From assembly GCA_964475985.1 (NCBI GenBank), contig CAYYYP010000018.1, positions 1 through 58,787 on the forward strand: a stretch of DNA of 58,787 bases, read 5' to 3'. The position numbers and the translations under genes are program-made. Shown here piece after piece: positions 8,241-17,576 of the stretch. Under the pieces are notes generated by a model. It was not told the origin of the DNA. It saw nothing but the letters and a program-made list of their open reading frames with translations, and made no database searches. The stretch is from CAYYYP01 sp964475985 (GTDB taxonomy: Bacteria; Bdellovibrionota; UBA1018; CAYHWW01). Position 1 is the stretch's first letter. Each line of letters begins with the position of its first letter.

Positions 8241-8284
8241 TTGAGAATTTTCGGGATTCGCGGTAGGAAAATTGAAATTTCAAT
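8241..8284 (+). promoter_or_regulatory. Candidate promoter with a perfect 14-base palindrome
   Basis: TTGAGA (8241-8246), 17-base spacer, TAGGAA (8264-8269), followed immediately by ATTGAAATTTCAAT (8271-8284), which equals its own reverse complement. The palindrome covers the expected transcription start, a common place for a repressor operator. It precedes the small gene at 8308 and so potentially the long downstream operon. The -10 element is a poor match, so the promoter call is tentative; the palindrome itself is certain. Confidence 0.35.
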
Positions 8285-8307
8285 GAAATTCCCCGGAGGT
8301 TTGATTC

Positions 8308-8514
8308 ATGACTCTTTTAAAGACCGCAGTAGATGAGAAGCTTTACGATACCCGCGTTATGGAGCGTGGTTTGGCAAAGGGACAGCGCACTGCTGAAGAG
8401 CTTGAGAAACATGCATCAAAACTCCCTGATGATGCTGCTTTATCGACGACTTTAAATATTGACGAGTTGGTGGAGTCCATTAAGGGCAAGAGCAGTCTTA
8501 GAAAAACCATTTAA
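8308..8514 (+). CDS. Small hypothetical protein (68 residues)
   Basis: Not recognised. ATG at 8308 follows GGAGGT with eight bases between, an excellent ribosome binding site. The product is charged and soluble with no membrane segment. It has a helical middle (RTAEELEKHASKLPDD) and ends IKGKSSLRKTI. It lies 34 bases upstream of trxB on the same strand and is probably the first gene of that operon. A regulatory or redox-linked role would be guesswork. Confidence 0.7.
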   Translation: MTLLKTAVDEKLYDTRVMERGLAKGQRTAEELEKHASKLPDDAALSTTLNIDELVESIKGKSSLRKTI

Positions 8515-8548
8515 ACTCCGTCAGTTTTACATCTAAAGGAACCTCATC

Positions 8549-9463
8549 ATGGCAACGGAACAGGTTTTGATCCTGGGCTCTGGACCTGCAGGTCTCACAG
8601 CCGCAATCTACGCAGCTCGCGCAAATTTGAATCCCTTGGTTATCGAAGGCAATCAAGCTGGTGGACAACTTACCATAACCAGTGATGTTGAAAATTTCCC
8701 CGGTTTTCCAAAAGGCGTCATGGGTCCTGAACTTATGGCGCAGTTTCGGGAACAGGCCGAAAGGTTTGGTACACGCTTTGAAGTTGGTGATGTCACTAGC
8801 GTCAACCTTGCTAAACCGCCTTTTCAGATCTCGACGGAGAAAAAAACGTTTGAAGCAAAAACTCTGATCATTTCGACGGGGGCTTCCGCTAAGCTTATCG
8901 GTATTAAAAATGAATGGCGCCTTATGGGTAAGGGCGTTTCCACCTGCGCTACCTGCGATGGGTTCTTTTTTCGGGGACATGAGATTGCCGTTGTGGGCGG
9001 TGGTGACTCAGCAATGGAAGAAGCTAATTTTTTGACAAAATTCGCCACTAAGGTGACTGTCATTCATCGTCGGGAATCGCTGCGCGCAAGCAAGATTATG
9101 CAAGATCGTGCGATGAAAAACCCAAAAATCAATTTTGTTTGGAATACGGCTGTCGAAGATGTTTTAGGTCAGGATGAAGTAACCGGCCTTAAGCTTAAAA
9201 ACCTTGTGACCGGCGAGGAATCAGAAATTAAAGTAACTGGCCTTTTTGTAGCGATAGGCCATACGCCCAACACAAAATTATTCGAAGGCCAATTAAATCT
9301 TGATCCTGGTGGTTACATCCTTACCAAGGAAGGAACTCGAACCAATATTCCTGGGGTCTTCGCCGCTGGAGATGTGCAGGATCATGTTTATCGTCAAGCA
9401 ATTACTGCGGCGGGGTCCGGTTGCATGGCGGCGATCGATGCCGAACGATTTTTAGAGCATTAA
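8549..9463 (+). CDS. trxB: Thioredoxin-disulfide reductase
   Basis: Cytoplasmic FAD enzyme passing electrons from NADPH to thioredoxin. The 304 residues show the FAD-binding GSGPAG (about 10-15), the redox-active CATC (Cys133, Cys136), the NADPH-binding GGGDSAMEE (about 150-158) and the C-terminal FAD motif GVFAAGDVQDHVYRQ. Length is close to the usual bacterial enzyme. AAGGA precedes the ATG. lysS follows after only four bases, so the two are very likely co-transcribed. No thioredoxin gene lies nearby. Confidence 0.96.
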   Translation: MATEQVLILGSGPAGLTAAIYAARANLNPLVIEGNQAGGQLTITSDVENFPGFPKGVMGPELMAQFREQAERFGTRFEVGDVTSVNLAKPPFQISTEKKTFEAKTLIISTGASAKLIGIKNEWRLMGKGVSTCATCDGFFFRGHEIAVVGGGDSAMEEANFLTKFATKVTVIHRRESLRASKIMQDRAMKNPKINFVWNTAVEDVLGQDEVTGLKLKNLVTGEESEIKVTGLFVAIGHTPNTKLFEGQLNLDPGGYILTKEGTRTNIPGVFAAGDVQDHVYRQAITAAGSGCMAAIDAERFLEH

Positions 9464-9467
9464 TGAA

Positions 9468-11045
9468 ATGACAGCCAATTTGACGGACGAAAGTCGTTAC
9501 CCCTATCCAAACTTGCCAGACAGCAATGATATCGTCGAAACACGCTTAGGCAAAGTAAAGGCATTACGGGAGCGGCAAGTAAGCCCCTATCGCAATGGGC
9601 TCTCTCCTACCCATCTTAGCGACGAGATTGCACTAAAGTACGGGGAGTTTACCAAAGAGCAGTTGCTTGCCGATCGGATAGACGTGACCATTGCAGGAAG
9701 GGTCATTTTCCTCCGGGACTTTGGAAAAGCTGGATTCGCGAGGGTGCAGGATAGAAAAGGCAGCATTCAAGCCTATATCGCAAAAGATGCTTTGGGCGAC
9801 GAAGCTTATGCCATGTACAAAGACTTCACTGACCTAGGTGATATCGTCCTTTGTAAAGGGTACCTTTTTCGAACGAAAACTAATGAACTTTCGGTGCATG
9901 CGGAACAAGTGACGATTCTTACGAAAAGTCTGCGCCCCTTGCCTGAAAAATTCCATGGGCTAACAGATATCGAGCAACGCTACCGGCATCGTTCACTTGA
10001 CCTCATTACCAATGAAAAAAGTCGACAGGTTTTCCTGCAGCGATCAAAAATTGTAAAATTGATCCGTGAGTTTTTTGACGACCATGATTTTTTAGAAGTG
10101 GAAACTCCCATGATGCATCCGGTGGCCGGAGGGGCCGCCGCAAGACCGTTCAAAACTCACCATAACGCTCTGGATATGGAACTTTTTTTGCGTATTGCGC
10201 CAGAACTCTACTTAAAGCGTCTAGTGGTGGGGGGCATGGACCGGGTTTATGAGATCAACCGAAACTTTCGTAATGAAGGTGTAAGTATCAAGCATAATCC
10301 TGAGTTCACAATGCTTGAATTTTACTGGGCATACGCAACCTATGAAAATCTCATGGACGTCACTCAGCGTTTGTTCCAAGAAATTGCGCTGAAATTATTC
10401 CAAAGTACCAAATTAAACTACCAAGGCACGGAGATTGAGCTTGGTGGAAACTGGAGACGTTTAGCGGTTGAAGATGCAGTTGTAGAGTATTCTAGCTTTA
10501 AAAACCGCGCAAAAACTCGAGATCGCGAGGCTTTGTTGTCTTATCTTAAGGCAGCCCATATCAAGCACGATTCGAAAATGCCCACAGGCGCGTTACTCAT
10601 GTGCATTTTTGATGAAGAAGTAGAGAAGCATTTAATTCAGCCCACGTTCGTGACCCAGTATCCGACAGACGTGTCCTTTCTTTCGCGCAGAAACGATCAT
10701 GATCCAGCGGTGGTGGACCGTTTTGAGCTTTATATTTATGGACGTGAAATGGCGAACGCCTTCTCCGAGCTCAATGATCCCTTGGATCAGCGGCACCGGT
10801 TTGAACTTCAGGCTGGGTTTAAGGCCGCCGGCGATGAAGAGGCGTGTGACATAGATGAAGATTTTTTAAGAGCGTTGGAACATGGTTTGCCCCCTACGGC
10901 TGGAGAGGGCATTGGAATTGATCGGCTAGTGATGCTGTTCACGGATTCCGCGAGCATTCGGGATGTCATTCTTTTTCCGCATATGCGGCACGCAGCCTCG
11001 GTATCGGAACGGGTGAGCGCTGAAGATGCTGCGCAAACTTCTTAG
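9468..11045 (+). CDS. lysS: Lysyl-tRNA synthetase, class II
   Basis: Charges tRNA-Lys. The 525-residue protein has an N-terminal OB-fold anticodon-binding domain (about 65-160, VTIAGRVIFLRDFGKAGF) and a class II catalytic core. Motif 2 is around RVYEINRNFRNEGVSIKHNP and motif 3 around GEGIGIDRLVMLF. The order matches bacterial LysRS. Its 3' end overlaps the start of the LolC/E gene by 20 bases. lysS next to lol genes is a familiar arrangement in proteobacteria-like genomes. Confidence 0.95.
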   Translation: MTANLTDESRYPYPNLPDSNDIVETRLGKVKALRERQVSPYRNGLSPTHLSDEIALKYGEFTKEQLLADRIDVTIAGRVIFLRDFGKAGFARVQDRKGSIQAYIAKDALGDEAYAMYKDFTDLGDIVLCKGYLFRTKTNELSVHAEQVTILTKSLRPLPEKFHGLTDIEQRYRHRSLDLITNEKSRQVFLQRSKIVKLIREFFDDHDFLEVETPMMHPVAGGAAARPFKTHHNALDMELFLRIAPELYLKRLVVGGMDRVYEINRNFRNEGVSIKHNPEFTMLEFYWAYATYENLMDVTQRLFQEIALKLFQSTKLNYQGTEIELGGNWRRLAVEDAVVEYSSFKNRAKTRDREALLSYLKAAHIKHDSKMPTGALLMCIFDEEVEKHLIQPTFVTQYPTDVSFLSRRNDHDPAVVDRFELYIYGREMANAFSELNDPLDQRHRFELQAGFKAAGDEEACDIDEDFLRALEHGLPPTAGEGIGIDRLVMLFTDSASIRDVILFPHMRHAASVSERVSAEDAAQTS

Positions 11046-12216
11046 GCGCTGGGGGCCGCAGAATCTTTTATCGCTTACGGCCATAGTATCGATTTTAGGA
11101 TTAAGCCTAGGTGTCACTGCCCTTTTGGTAGTTACCAGCGTGGTCAATGGATTTGAAAAAGAGCTACGCTCCGTTCTCACGTCGTTTCACGGGCACATTT
11201 TAATGTTCTCACGCAATGGAACCATAGGTGCGCCCGAAAAAATTATAAAAGATTTAATGACAATAAAGTTAGCGAGTAAGAATGAAGTTACCGCCGTTTC
11301 TTCATATATTTTCGCGGAGGTCATGCTGACCTCAAAAAGGTCTGCGGCAGGGAGTGTGATTGAGGGGTTCGATCCGCAAACCTTGGGACAAGTTTCTAAA
11401 GTTGGTGAGCATTTAGCCAGGGGACGATTACCCAACGCTGGGAAAAAAGAAATTGCCCTTGGGGTGGAGCTCGCCAGGAAACTTCACGTGGAACTTGGTG
11501 AGTTGGTTACGCTGACTTTGACCCAAGAAGATCAACCGTTGATACAGAAACTTACGGTAGTGGGGCTTTTGAAATTAGGCACATATGACTACGAAAATAA
11601 ATACAGCATGGTGCCACTGCCTGACCTTCAGAACTTTTTAAAACTAGGTAATCAAGTGAATGCTTTTAAGATCATGACTTCTGATGCGGAAACCTCCCAG
11701 TTAATGACAAATTTTATTTCGGAGCGGTATAATTATCCTTTTCGGGTTCGCAACTGGTCGAGCCTGAATCAAAATATGTTTTATGCCATTAAGCTTGAAA
11801 AGGTAGTGATCTCCTTAATTCTGCTGATCATAATTCTGGTGGCAAGTTTTAACATTATTTCGTCGCTCATACTTTTAATCCATGAACGAAAACGGCAGAT
11901 CGCAATGTTGCGCACCATGGGATTCGCCCAAAAGCGGACGTTTCAACTTTTTCTCCTCATGAGCTTTGGTATCGCCGTGTGTGGAGTTTTTTTAGGGTTG
12001 TTCATCGGAAGGTCGCTTTGCGCACTTTTGCAGTGGAAGTCCATCGTAGACCTCCCCGCCGACGTCTATATGTTCGCACGTTTGCCGGTGGAAATTCGGC
12101 CGTGGGAATGGGCGATGGTGTGTTTATCGGCGCTGCTATTGGCGGTACTTGCTACTCTCTTGCCAAGCTGGCAATTAACGAGGGATCCTCCTGCCAGAGG
12201 ACTTCATTACGAATGA
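11026..12216 (+). CDS. Lipoprotein-releasing ABC transporter permease, LolC/LolE family
   Basis: Inner-membrane subunit that extracts outer-membrane lipoproteins for hand-over to LolA. The 396 residues have one N-terminal membrane helix (about 15-40), a large periplasmic domain (about 45-255) and three C-terminal helices (about 260-285, 310-335, 355-380), the LolC/E topology. The N terminus contains the family pattern LGLSLGVTALLVVTSVVNGF. Only one such permease is present beside LolD, so a homodimer (LolF-like) is possible; a second copy elsewhere cannot be excluded. Its stop overlaps the lolD start as ATGA. Confidence 0.88.
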   Translation: MLRKLLRRWGPQNLLSLTAIVSILGLSLGVTALLVVTSVVNGFEKELRSVLTSFHGHILMFSRNGTIGAPEKIIKDLMTIKLASKNEVTAVSSYIFAEVMLTSKRSAAGSVIEGFDPQTLGQVSKVGEHLARGRLPNAGKKEIALGVELARKLHVELGELVTLTLTQEDQPLIQKLTVVGLLKLGTYDYENKYSMVPLPDLQNFLKLGNQVNAFKIMTSDAETSQLMTNFISERYNYPFRVRNWSSLNQNMFYAIKLEKVVISLILLIIILVASFNIISSLILLIHERKRQIAMLRTMGFAQKRTFQLFLLMSFGIAVCGVFLGLFIGRSLCALLQWKSIVDLPADVYMFARLPVEIRPWEWAMVCLSALLLAVLATLLPSWQLTRDPPARGLHYE

Positions 12217-12896
12217 ACGTTAAAACAACAAATCTTTTTGAAGTTAAGGATCTTTTTAAAAGTTTCCAGAAATCAAAAGTCAAAATTCCTGTCCTACGCG
12301 GAGTGGACCTCGAAGTAAAAGAGGGAGAAACGCTAGCGATCCTTGGGGCGTCGGGCGCGGGAAAGAGTACATTGTTGCATTTAATGGGTACTTTAGACGA
12401 ACCGACTAAAGGAAAAGTTTTTTTTCGTGGTAAAGATCTTTTTGCCCTGTCTGAGGAAAAGCGCTGTGTTTTTCGGAACCGTCATATGGGGTTTGTGTTT
12501 CAGTTCCATTACCTTCTGCCGGAGTTCACAGCGCTTGAGAACGTTATGCTGCCGGGGTTTATCGCGGGGCGCAGCGAAAGTGAGCTCAAACGGTGGGCTA
12601 AGGATCTGTTGGAGCAAGTGGGCCTTGGGCATCGTTTAAGCCATCGACCTTCTGAACTTTCGGGAGGAGAAAGCCAGCGCGTCGCCGTGGCGCGAGCTTT
12701 GGTCCTTCGGCCTGACGTCATTTTTGCTGACGAACCTACCGGTAACCTAGATGCAGAAAATAGCCTACATCTGCTGGATTTGCTGCTGGAGTTCCATAAA
12801 ACCTTAGGTTCTGCTTTAGTGGTGGTTACACACGACCAAAATCTGGCTTCGCGGTTAGGGCGATCTTTAAGAATGGTGGACGGTCAACTCTGTTGA
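12213..12896 (+). CDS. lolD: Lipoprotein-releasing ABC transporter ATPase
   Basis: Powers lipoprotein release together with the LolC/E-type permease upstream. The 227 residues contain Walker A GASGAGKST, the ABC signature LSGGESQR, Walker B VIFADEPTGNLD and the H-loop VVTHD. The frame is open far upstream, inside the permease gene, but ATG at 12213 gives a normal-length LolD (MNVKTTNLFEVKDLFKSF) and overlaps the permease stop by four bases, typical of coupled genes. Confidence 0.94.
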   Translation: MNVKTTNLFEVKDLFKSFQKSKVKIPVLRGVDLEVKEGETLAILGASGAGKSTLLHLMGTLDEPTKGKVFFRGKDLFALSEEKRCVFRNRHMGFVFQFHYLLPEFTALENVMLPGFIAGRSESELKRWAKDLLEQVGLGHRLSHRPSELSGGESQRVAVARALVLRPDVIFADEPTGNLDAENSLHLLDLLLEFHKTLGSALVVVTHDQNLASRLGRSLRMVDGQLC

Positions 12897-12929
12897 CGAA
12901 AAAGATACCGACACATAGAGTTTGGCGAA

Positions 12930-15308
12930 ATGCCACCTTTGATCATTCCTATCACGATGCTTTGTTTGCATCTTTTATTCTCTTCCGGGCAAGTTTTTGC
13001 TCAAACAAATTCTATTGAGCAACCTGAGCTGGATGCTCGTACGGCGGCCAAGTCTTCGGATGAAGGTGGCGTAATTCGCGAGATTCGCATTGAGGGTCAA
13101 AAGAAGATTGAGAAAGATGCGATCCTAGCCAAAGTTAAATCTAAAACCGGAAGTTCCATGAGCCGGGAGCAGGTGGCATCGGATATCGCCCTGATCCATG
13201 GTCTGGGTTTTTTCGATGATGTGAGCGTAGACTGGCAGAACGGCGTGCTGATCTATACCGTCAAAGAACGCCCCACGGTTTCGAGCATCGTCATCGAAGG
13301 TAACGAGCAAATATCCACAAGTGATCTGAAGGAAGTCGTAAAAGTAAAAGAATACTCAATTCTGGATTTTGCCAAAGTCAAAGAAGATGTTTCGTTGATT
13401 CAAAAACATTATGAGGAGAAAGGTTTTTACCTCGCAAGAGTGGAATACGAGATCGTGCCCGTGGAGAAGTCCGGGGAAAATGTCAATCAGGGCGGGGCTC
13501 AAAAAGGTGACGAAGTAAAGCTCGTCTACCGCATCGCCGACTTTGAGAAAGTTCGAATCAAGCAGGTTCAGTTCATCAATAATCATAAATTCTCCGATGA
13601 AAAACTGAAAAGTTTGCTCCGTAATACCCGAGAAGGGAATTTCCTTTCGTGGCTTACGAGTTCAGGTAATTTCCGAGAAAGCGCTTTTAAACAGGATCTG
13701 CAGCTTCTTTCCTTTTTCTATCTGACGGAAGGATACGTGAAGTTTCGTTACGATCAGCCGGTCGTCACCGTGAGCGAAGATAAGAAATGGCTTTTTGTTT
13801 CCATTTACGTCGATGAAGGCGAATCGTTTAAAGTTGATAAAGTAGATTTTTCAGGCGACCTGCTCTTTGATAAAACGGATCTCCATGCCGCTACGAATTT
13901 GACGGCAGAAAAGACGTTTAACGTTCAAACTCGAAATGAAGATATTCAGCGACTCACGGAAAAGTATCAAGATTTGGGTTATGCGTTCGTCAATGTGAAC
14001 CCAAAAATGGAAGTTCATGAAGAAACCCGCACGGTTGACATCAACTATGAATTCGAAAAAGGAAATTTGGTTCATTTTGGCGAAATCAACGTCGTTGGAA
14101 ACTCAAAAACCAGGGATAAGGTCGTGCGTAGAGAACTAAGGATAGTGGAGGGTGAACTTTACAACGGCACTCGATTCCGAAAAAGTCGGGAACGGGTTGA
14201 GCGCCTAGGGTTTTTTGCGGCAGATGGCGTAGTGTTTAATACCGTCACCCCTAAAGATAAACCCGACGTGCTTGATGTAGAGATTCAGATTAAAGAGCGG
14301 TCTACGGGTACCGTCACCCTAGGTTTGGGTTACGGAAGCGTTCAAAAATTCTTTTTGACGGCCCAAATTGCTGAGATCAATCTTTTTGGTCGTGGGCAAA
14401 ACCTTACTCTTTCCGGGCAATACTCTCAGGATCGCAGGCAGCGGTCCTTGAGCTTAGGATTTGTAGAGCCTTACTTCCTCGACTCTCGGTGGAGCGCCGG
14501 CGGAGACGTGTTTTTCACAAGTTATCTTATTCCGGGAAGGTATCTACTATTTAGACGGGGTTTTAATCTTCGGACTGGGCACCCTATCAACGACGAAATG
14601 AACCTGTTTGGTGTGTATAAGTTTGAAGACACGAAACCAACCGACGTAGTCGCGGCGAACGTTGATATTTCCGACGATATTGGATTGCTATCATCTGTGG
14701 TGACCGGAATTGAGCGGGATGTGAGGAACAATCGGTTCGAGACCACCTCTGGTGATTATGAGCGGATCTCTGCGGAGTATGCGGGACTGGGCGGCCGAAA
14801 ATTCTTTGTAAAATTTCAGGGAAATGCGCGTTATTATAAACCCCTTATTGGTGACTTAGTTTTAAGGACTAACTTTGAAATTGGTCACATCATTCAATCA
14901 ACCCCGCGAAACGTACCACCTTCGGAAAGATTTTTTCTGGGTGGTCCTAATAGCTTGAAGGGTTTTAATATGTTCTCGATTTCGCCTCGGTACCGTGCGC
15001 CCGGTGAGGATCCAAACTCCCGCGGGATTCCGGTGGGCGGGGTATCGCAGTGGCTTTACAACTTGGAATTTGAGTATCCTCTCATTAAGGAAGCGGGTCT
15101 TAAGTTCGTGCTCTTTGGAGATGCCGGTAATTCCTATGCAAGCATCAAAGATATGGTGGATTTTATTGAAGTGAAAAAGGACTGGGGATTTGGATTCCGA
15201 TGGTTTTCCCCTATTGGTCCGCTTCGTTTTGAGTGGGGCTTTCCGATCCAACGGCAGCCCTATGAAGATGCAGTCAACTTTCAGTTTTTCATAGGCCCTC
15301 CGTTTTAA
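12930..15308 (+). CDS. bamA: Outer membrane protein assembly factor BamA
   Basis: Outer-membrane barrel that folds and inserts other beta-barrel proteins. The 792-residue precursor has a signal peptide (about 1-25, ending QVFAQ), successive POTRA domains (about 45-440; for example IREIRIEGQKKIEKDAILAK and VSSIVIEGNEQISTSDLKEV), then a 16-strand-type barrel. The conserved barrel motif GLGYGS and the RFFLGGPNSLKGF block are visible, and it ends in Phe as expected for Bam substrates. Skp and lipid A genes follow, the standard envelope arrangement. The ribosome binding site is weak; ATG at 12957 is a less likely alternative. Confidence 0.95.
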   Translation: MPPLIIPITMLCLHLLFSSGQVFAQTNSIEQPELDARTAAKSSDEGGVIREIRIEGQKKIEKDAILAKVKSKTGSSMSREQVASDIALIHGLGFFDDVSVDWQNGVLIYTVKERPTVSSIVIEGNEQISTSDLKEVVKVKEYSILDFAKVKEDVSLIQKHYEEKGFYLARVEYEIVPVEKSGENVNQGGAQKGDEVKLVYRIADFEKVRIKQVQFINNHKFSDEKLKSLLRNTREGNFLSWLTSSGNFRESAFKQDLQLLSFFYLTEGYVKFRYDQPVVTVSEDKKWLFVSIYVDEGESFKVDKVDFSGDLLFDKTDLHAATNLTAEKTFNVQTRNEDIQRLTEKYQDLGYAFVNVNPKMEVHEETRTVDINYEFEKGNLVHFGEINVVGNSKTRDKVVRRELRIVEGELYNGTRFRKSRERVERLGFFAADGVVFNTVTPKDKPDVLDVEIQIKERSTGTVTLGLGYGSVQKFFLTAQIAEINLFGRGQNLTLSGQYSQDRRQRSLSLGFVEPYFLDSRWSAGGDVFFTSYLIPGRYLLFRRGFNLRTGHPINDEMNLFGVYKFEDTKPTDVVAANVDISDDIGLLSSVVTGIERDVRNNRFETTSGDYERISAEYAGLGGRKFFVKFQGNARYYKPLIGDLVLRTNFEIGHIIQSTPRNVPPSERFFLGGPNSLKGFNMFSISPRYRAPGEDPNSRGIPVGGVSQWLYNLEFEYPLIKEAGLKFVLFGDAGNSYASIKDMVDFIEVKKDWGFGFRWFSPIGPLRFEWGFPIQRQPYEDAVNFQFFIGPPF

Positions 15309-15341
15309 TTTAGAGTACAGAGAGAGAAGGAGTAATTATCG

Positions 15342-15896
15342 ATGGTCTTTACGATGGTGTTAAAAATGTTCAAAAAACCATTTTCTAAAGTGGTTTTAAG
15401 CTCAATATTTTGTCTGTCTTTTTTAGTTTCAAGTTTAGGGCAAGCCGCTGATTTTAAAGTTGGCGTGGTTGATCTTCAGAAAGCGTTACAAAGCGTTGAC
15501 GTTGGTAAAAAAGCACGAGCAACCCTGGAAAAAGAATTTAATGAAAAGAAGAAAACTCTTCAAGCAGAAGAGGAAGCGCTCAAAAAAATGACTGAGGACT
15601 TTAAAAAACAACAAAGCGTGTTGAGCGAAGAAGCAAAGGGTAAAAAATTTGGCGAGATCCAGGAGCGTGGCATGAAGTACCGCGAACTTTTTGGAAAATC
15701 CCAAATGGACATTCAGCAAAGAGAGAGAGAGTTGACCGAACCGATCATCTCAAAGCTTAAAGGTATTGTTGAAGAGATCGGCGAAGAAGGTAAATACGAT
15801 CTTGTGCTTGAAAAGAGCGATAACGCGGTGCTTTTCCATCTGAAAAAAGATGATCTGACGGAAAAACTGATTTCCACTTTCAATAGTAAGAAATGA
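15342..15896 (+). CDS. skp: Periplasmic chaperone Skp/OmpH
   Basis: Holds unfolded outer-membrane proteins in the periplasm on their way to BamA. The 184-residue precursor has a signal peptide (about 1-36, ending GQAAD), the family start FKVGVVDLQKALQSVDVGKK, and a long coiled coil rich in Lys and Glu (about 55-140), the tentacle region. AAGGAG precedes ATG at 15342. The stop overlaps the lpxD start as ATGA, so the two are coupled. Confidence 0.92.
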   Translation: MVFTMVLKMFKKPFSKVVLSSIFCLSFLVSSLGQAADFKVGVVDLQKALQSVDVGKKARATLEKEFNEKKKTLQAEEEALKKMTEDFKKQQSVLSEEAKGKKFGEIQERGMKYRELFGKSQMDIQQRERELTEPIISKLKGIVEEIGEEGKYDLVLEKSDNAVLFHLKKDDLTEKLISTFNSKK

Positions 15897-17014
15897 AGTT
15901 ATCCAAGGTCTTAGAAGTTTCCGCAGGACGAATCGAAAGTACGCCGGGTAAGCCGGCTCAGGATACTTTTTCGTCCATTACCGGTCTCAAAGAACCTAAG
16001 GATGCGGGCCCCCAAGACCTAGCATTTTTAATTTCGGCACAGTTTGTTACAGATGCCGCGCACTCCTGCGCTGGCGCCTTAATCGTGCAGGAAAACCTTT
16101 TGGCTCCTTTTAAAGCCGCAATGGAAAATGTTTCGACAGATACTGGAATCAGAAAAGCTTGGCCTTATTTGATCGTCTGCGCGGACGCTTATCTAGCGTT
16201 GGCAAGAATTTCAGCGGAATGGATTAAGGAAGATCCTTATGCCGATTGGCACCCCGCATTAAATGAAACTTCTTTTCGTAAAAGGTCCGACGGCGCATTT
16301 GTTCATGAAAGCGCGGTAGTACACGAGTCAGCTAAGCTTTCCCCTGGAGTGGTCATTTGCGAGGGAGCTAAAATCGGCGCAAATGTCGTTTGCCTTCCCC
16401 ATGTGACGATAGGCCCGGCGTGCGAAATTGGCGAAGGTTCTCATATTTTTCCAGGAGCGGTTTTGTACCCCCGCACAAGCCTTGGAAAAAATGTGCGGTT
16501 ACATAGTAACGTAGTTTTAGGCAGTGATGGTTTTGGGTATGCCCGTGGCCCCCGGGGTTCCGAGAAAATTTGGCATCTGGGGCGGGTGATCGTCGCCCAG
16601 GATGTGGAAATTGGACCCGGTACTTGCGTTGATCGAGGTACTCTTAAGGACACTATTATCGAAAGGGGTGCAAAGATCGATAACCTCGTTCAAATTGGCC
16701 ATAATGGACATATTAAATCCCATGCGATTTTATGTGCCCAGACCGGTTTAGCGGGAAATGTTACCGTTGGCGTAGGTGCGATTCTAGCGGGCCAAGCCGG
16801 CATCGCGGACAAGGTCGAGATCGGCGACCAAGCCATTATTGGCCCTAAGGCTGGTGTATCTAAAGACGTTTCCGCAAAAGAAACTCTTCTAGGTACCTTG
16901 GTAAGCCGGCCCCGTAAGCAATGGTGGAAGTTGAATGCACTTTTTGATCGGTTGCCGGAACTTTTTGAGCGAGTGAAAGCCTTGGAAAAAATAAGGAGCA
17001 CGAATGACAAATAA
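15893..17014 (+). CDS. lpxD: UDP-3-O-acylglucosamine N-acyltransferase
   Basis: Third step of lipid A synthesis: adds an N-linked hydroxyacyl chain from ACP. The 373 residues include an N-terminal uridine-binding domain (about 1-125), a left-handed parallel beta-helix of hexapeptide repeats (about 135-330) and a C-terminal helix (about 340-370). The catalytic His is in LVQIGHNGHI (His270). The protein is about 30 residues longer than E. coli LpxD, mostly in the N-terminal part. It overlaps both neighbours (skp by 4 bases, fabZ by 11). Confidence 0.95.
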   Translation: MKLSKVLEVSAGRIESTPGKPAQDTFSSITGLKEPKDAGPQDLAFLISAQFVTDAAHSCAGALIVQENLLAPFKAAMENVSTDTGIRKAWPYLIVCADAYLALARISAEWIKEDPYADWHPALNETSFRKRSDGAFVHESAVVHESAKLSPGVVICEGAKIGANVVCLPHVTIGPACEIGEGSHIFPGAVLYPRTSLGKNVRLHSNVVLGSDGFGYARGPRGSEKIWHLGRVIVAQDVEIGPGTCVDRGTLKDTIIERGAKIDNLVQIGHNGHIKSHAILCAQTGLAGNVTVGVGAILAGQAGIADKVEIGDQAIIGPKAGVSKDVSAKETLLGTLVSRPRKQWWKLNALFDRLPELFERVKALEKIRSTNDK

Positions 17015-17549
17015 TCAGGAGGTTACCTCCGTCAATTGGTTGGAGAAAAAATCTTTTGACGCTGATGATATTTTAAGGGTTTTGCCCCATCGCTTTCCTT
17101 TCTTAATGGTGGATCGGGTTTTAGAAATCACTTCTGGGAAGCCATTAAGCTTTGGTCTCAGTGCAGAAGAACAAGTTGCCGCACGAAAGGGTTCCAAGTC
17201 TAGAGCTCTAAAAAACGTAACCTTCAACGAAATGCAGTTTCTAGGTCACTTTCCAGACCATCCCATATTCCCGGGTGTGCTGACGCTGGAAGCCTTGGCC
17301 CAATCTGCGGCTTTCACCACTATACCCTTTGTGGCGCTGGCGAGTGGCGGGGCATTACCACCCTTGAAGGTCGCCCTAGCTAGTTTTGATAAAGTCCGTT
17401 TTAGGCGCCCCATCCGGCCCGGAGATCAAATGCAGATGACCGTTACGGTAAAACAAACCAAAGGCGCTATTTGGAATTTTGAAGGCCTGGTCGAAGTGGA
17501 TGGCAAATGCGCCGCCGAAGGCGAATTTATGGCGCAATTACAGTTTTAA
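17004..17549 (+). CDS. fabZ: 3-hydroxyacyl-ACP dehydratase FabZ
   Basis: Dehydrates 3-hydroxyacyl-ACP in fatty acid elongation and competes with LpxA/LpxD for hydroxyacyl-ACP. The 181 residues carry LPHRFPFLMVDRV, the active-site block GHFPDHPIFPG (His82) and LEALAQ (Glu96). It is longer than typical FabZ (about 150), with a 20-residue N-terminal extension and an insertion around residues 52-70 (LSAEEQVAARKGSKSRAL). Position between lpxD and lpxA is the classic arrangement. Confidence 0.94.
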   Translation: MTNNQEVTSVNWLEKKSFDADDILRVLPHRFPFLMVDRVLEITSGKPLSFGLSAEEQVAARKGSKSRALKNVTFNEMQFLGHFPDHPIFPGVLTLEALAQSAAFTTIPFVALASGGALPPLKVALASFDKVRFRRPIRPGDQMQMTVTVKQTKGAIWNFEGLVEVDGKCAAEGEFMAQLQF

Positions 17550-17576
17550 ATCTTCAACTTCATCAAGGAGACTCAT

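Noticed and set aside
11979..12212. N-terminal extension of lolD
   Set aside because: It would overlap the permease gene by over 200 bases and adds a sequence unlike LolD; the ATGA overlap at 12213 is the natural start.
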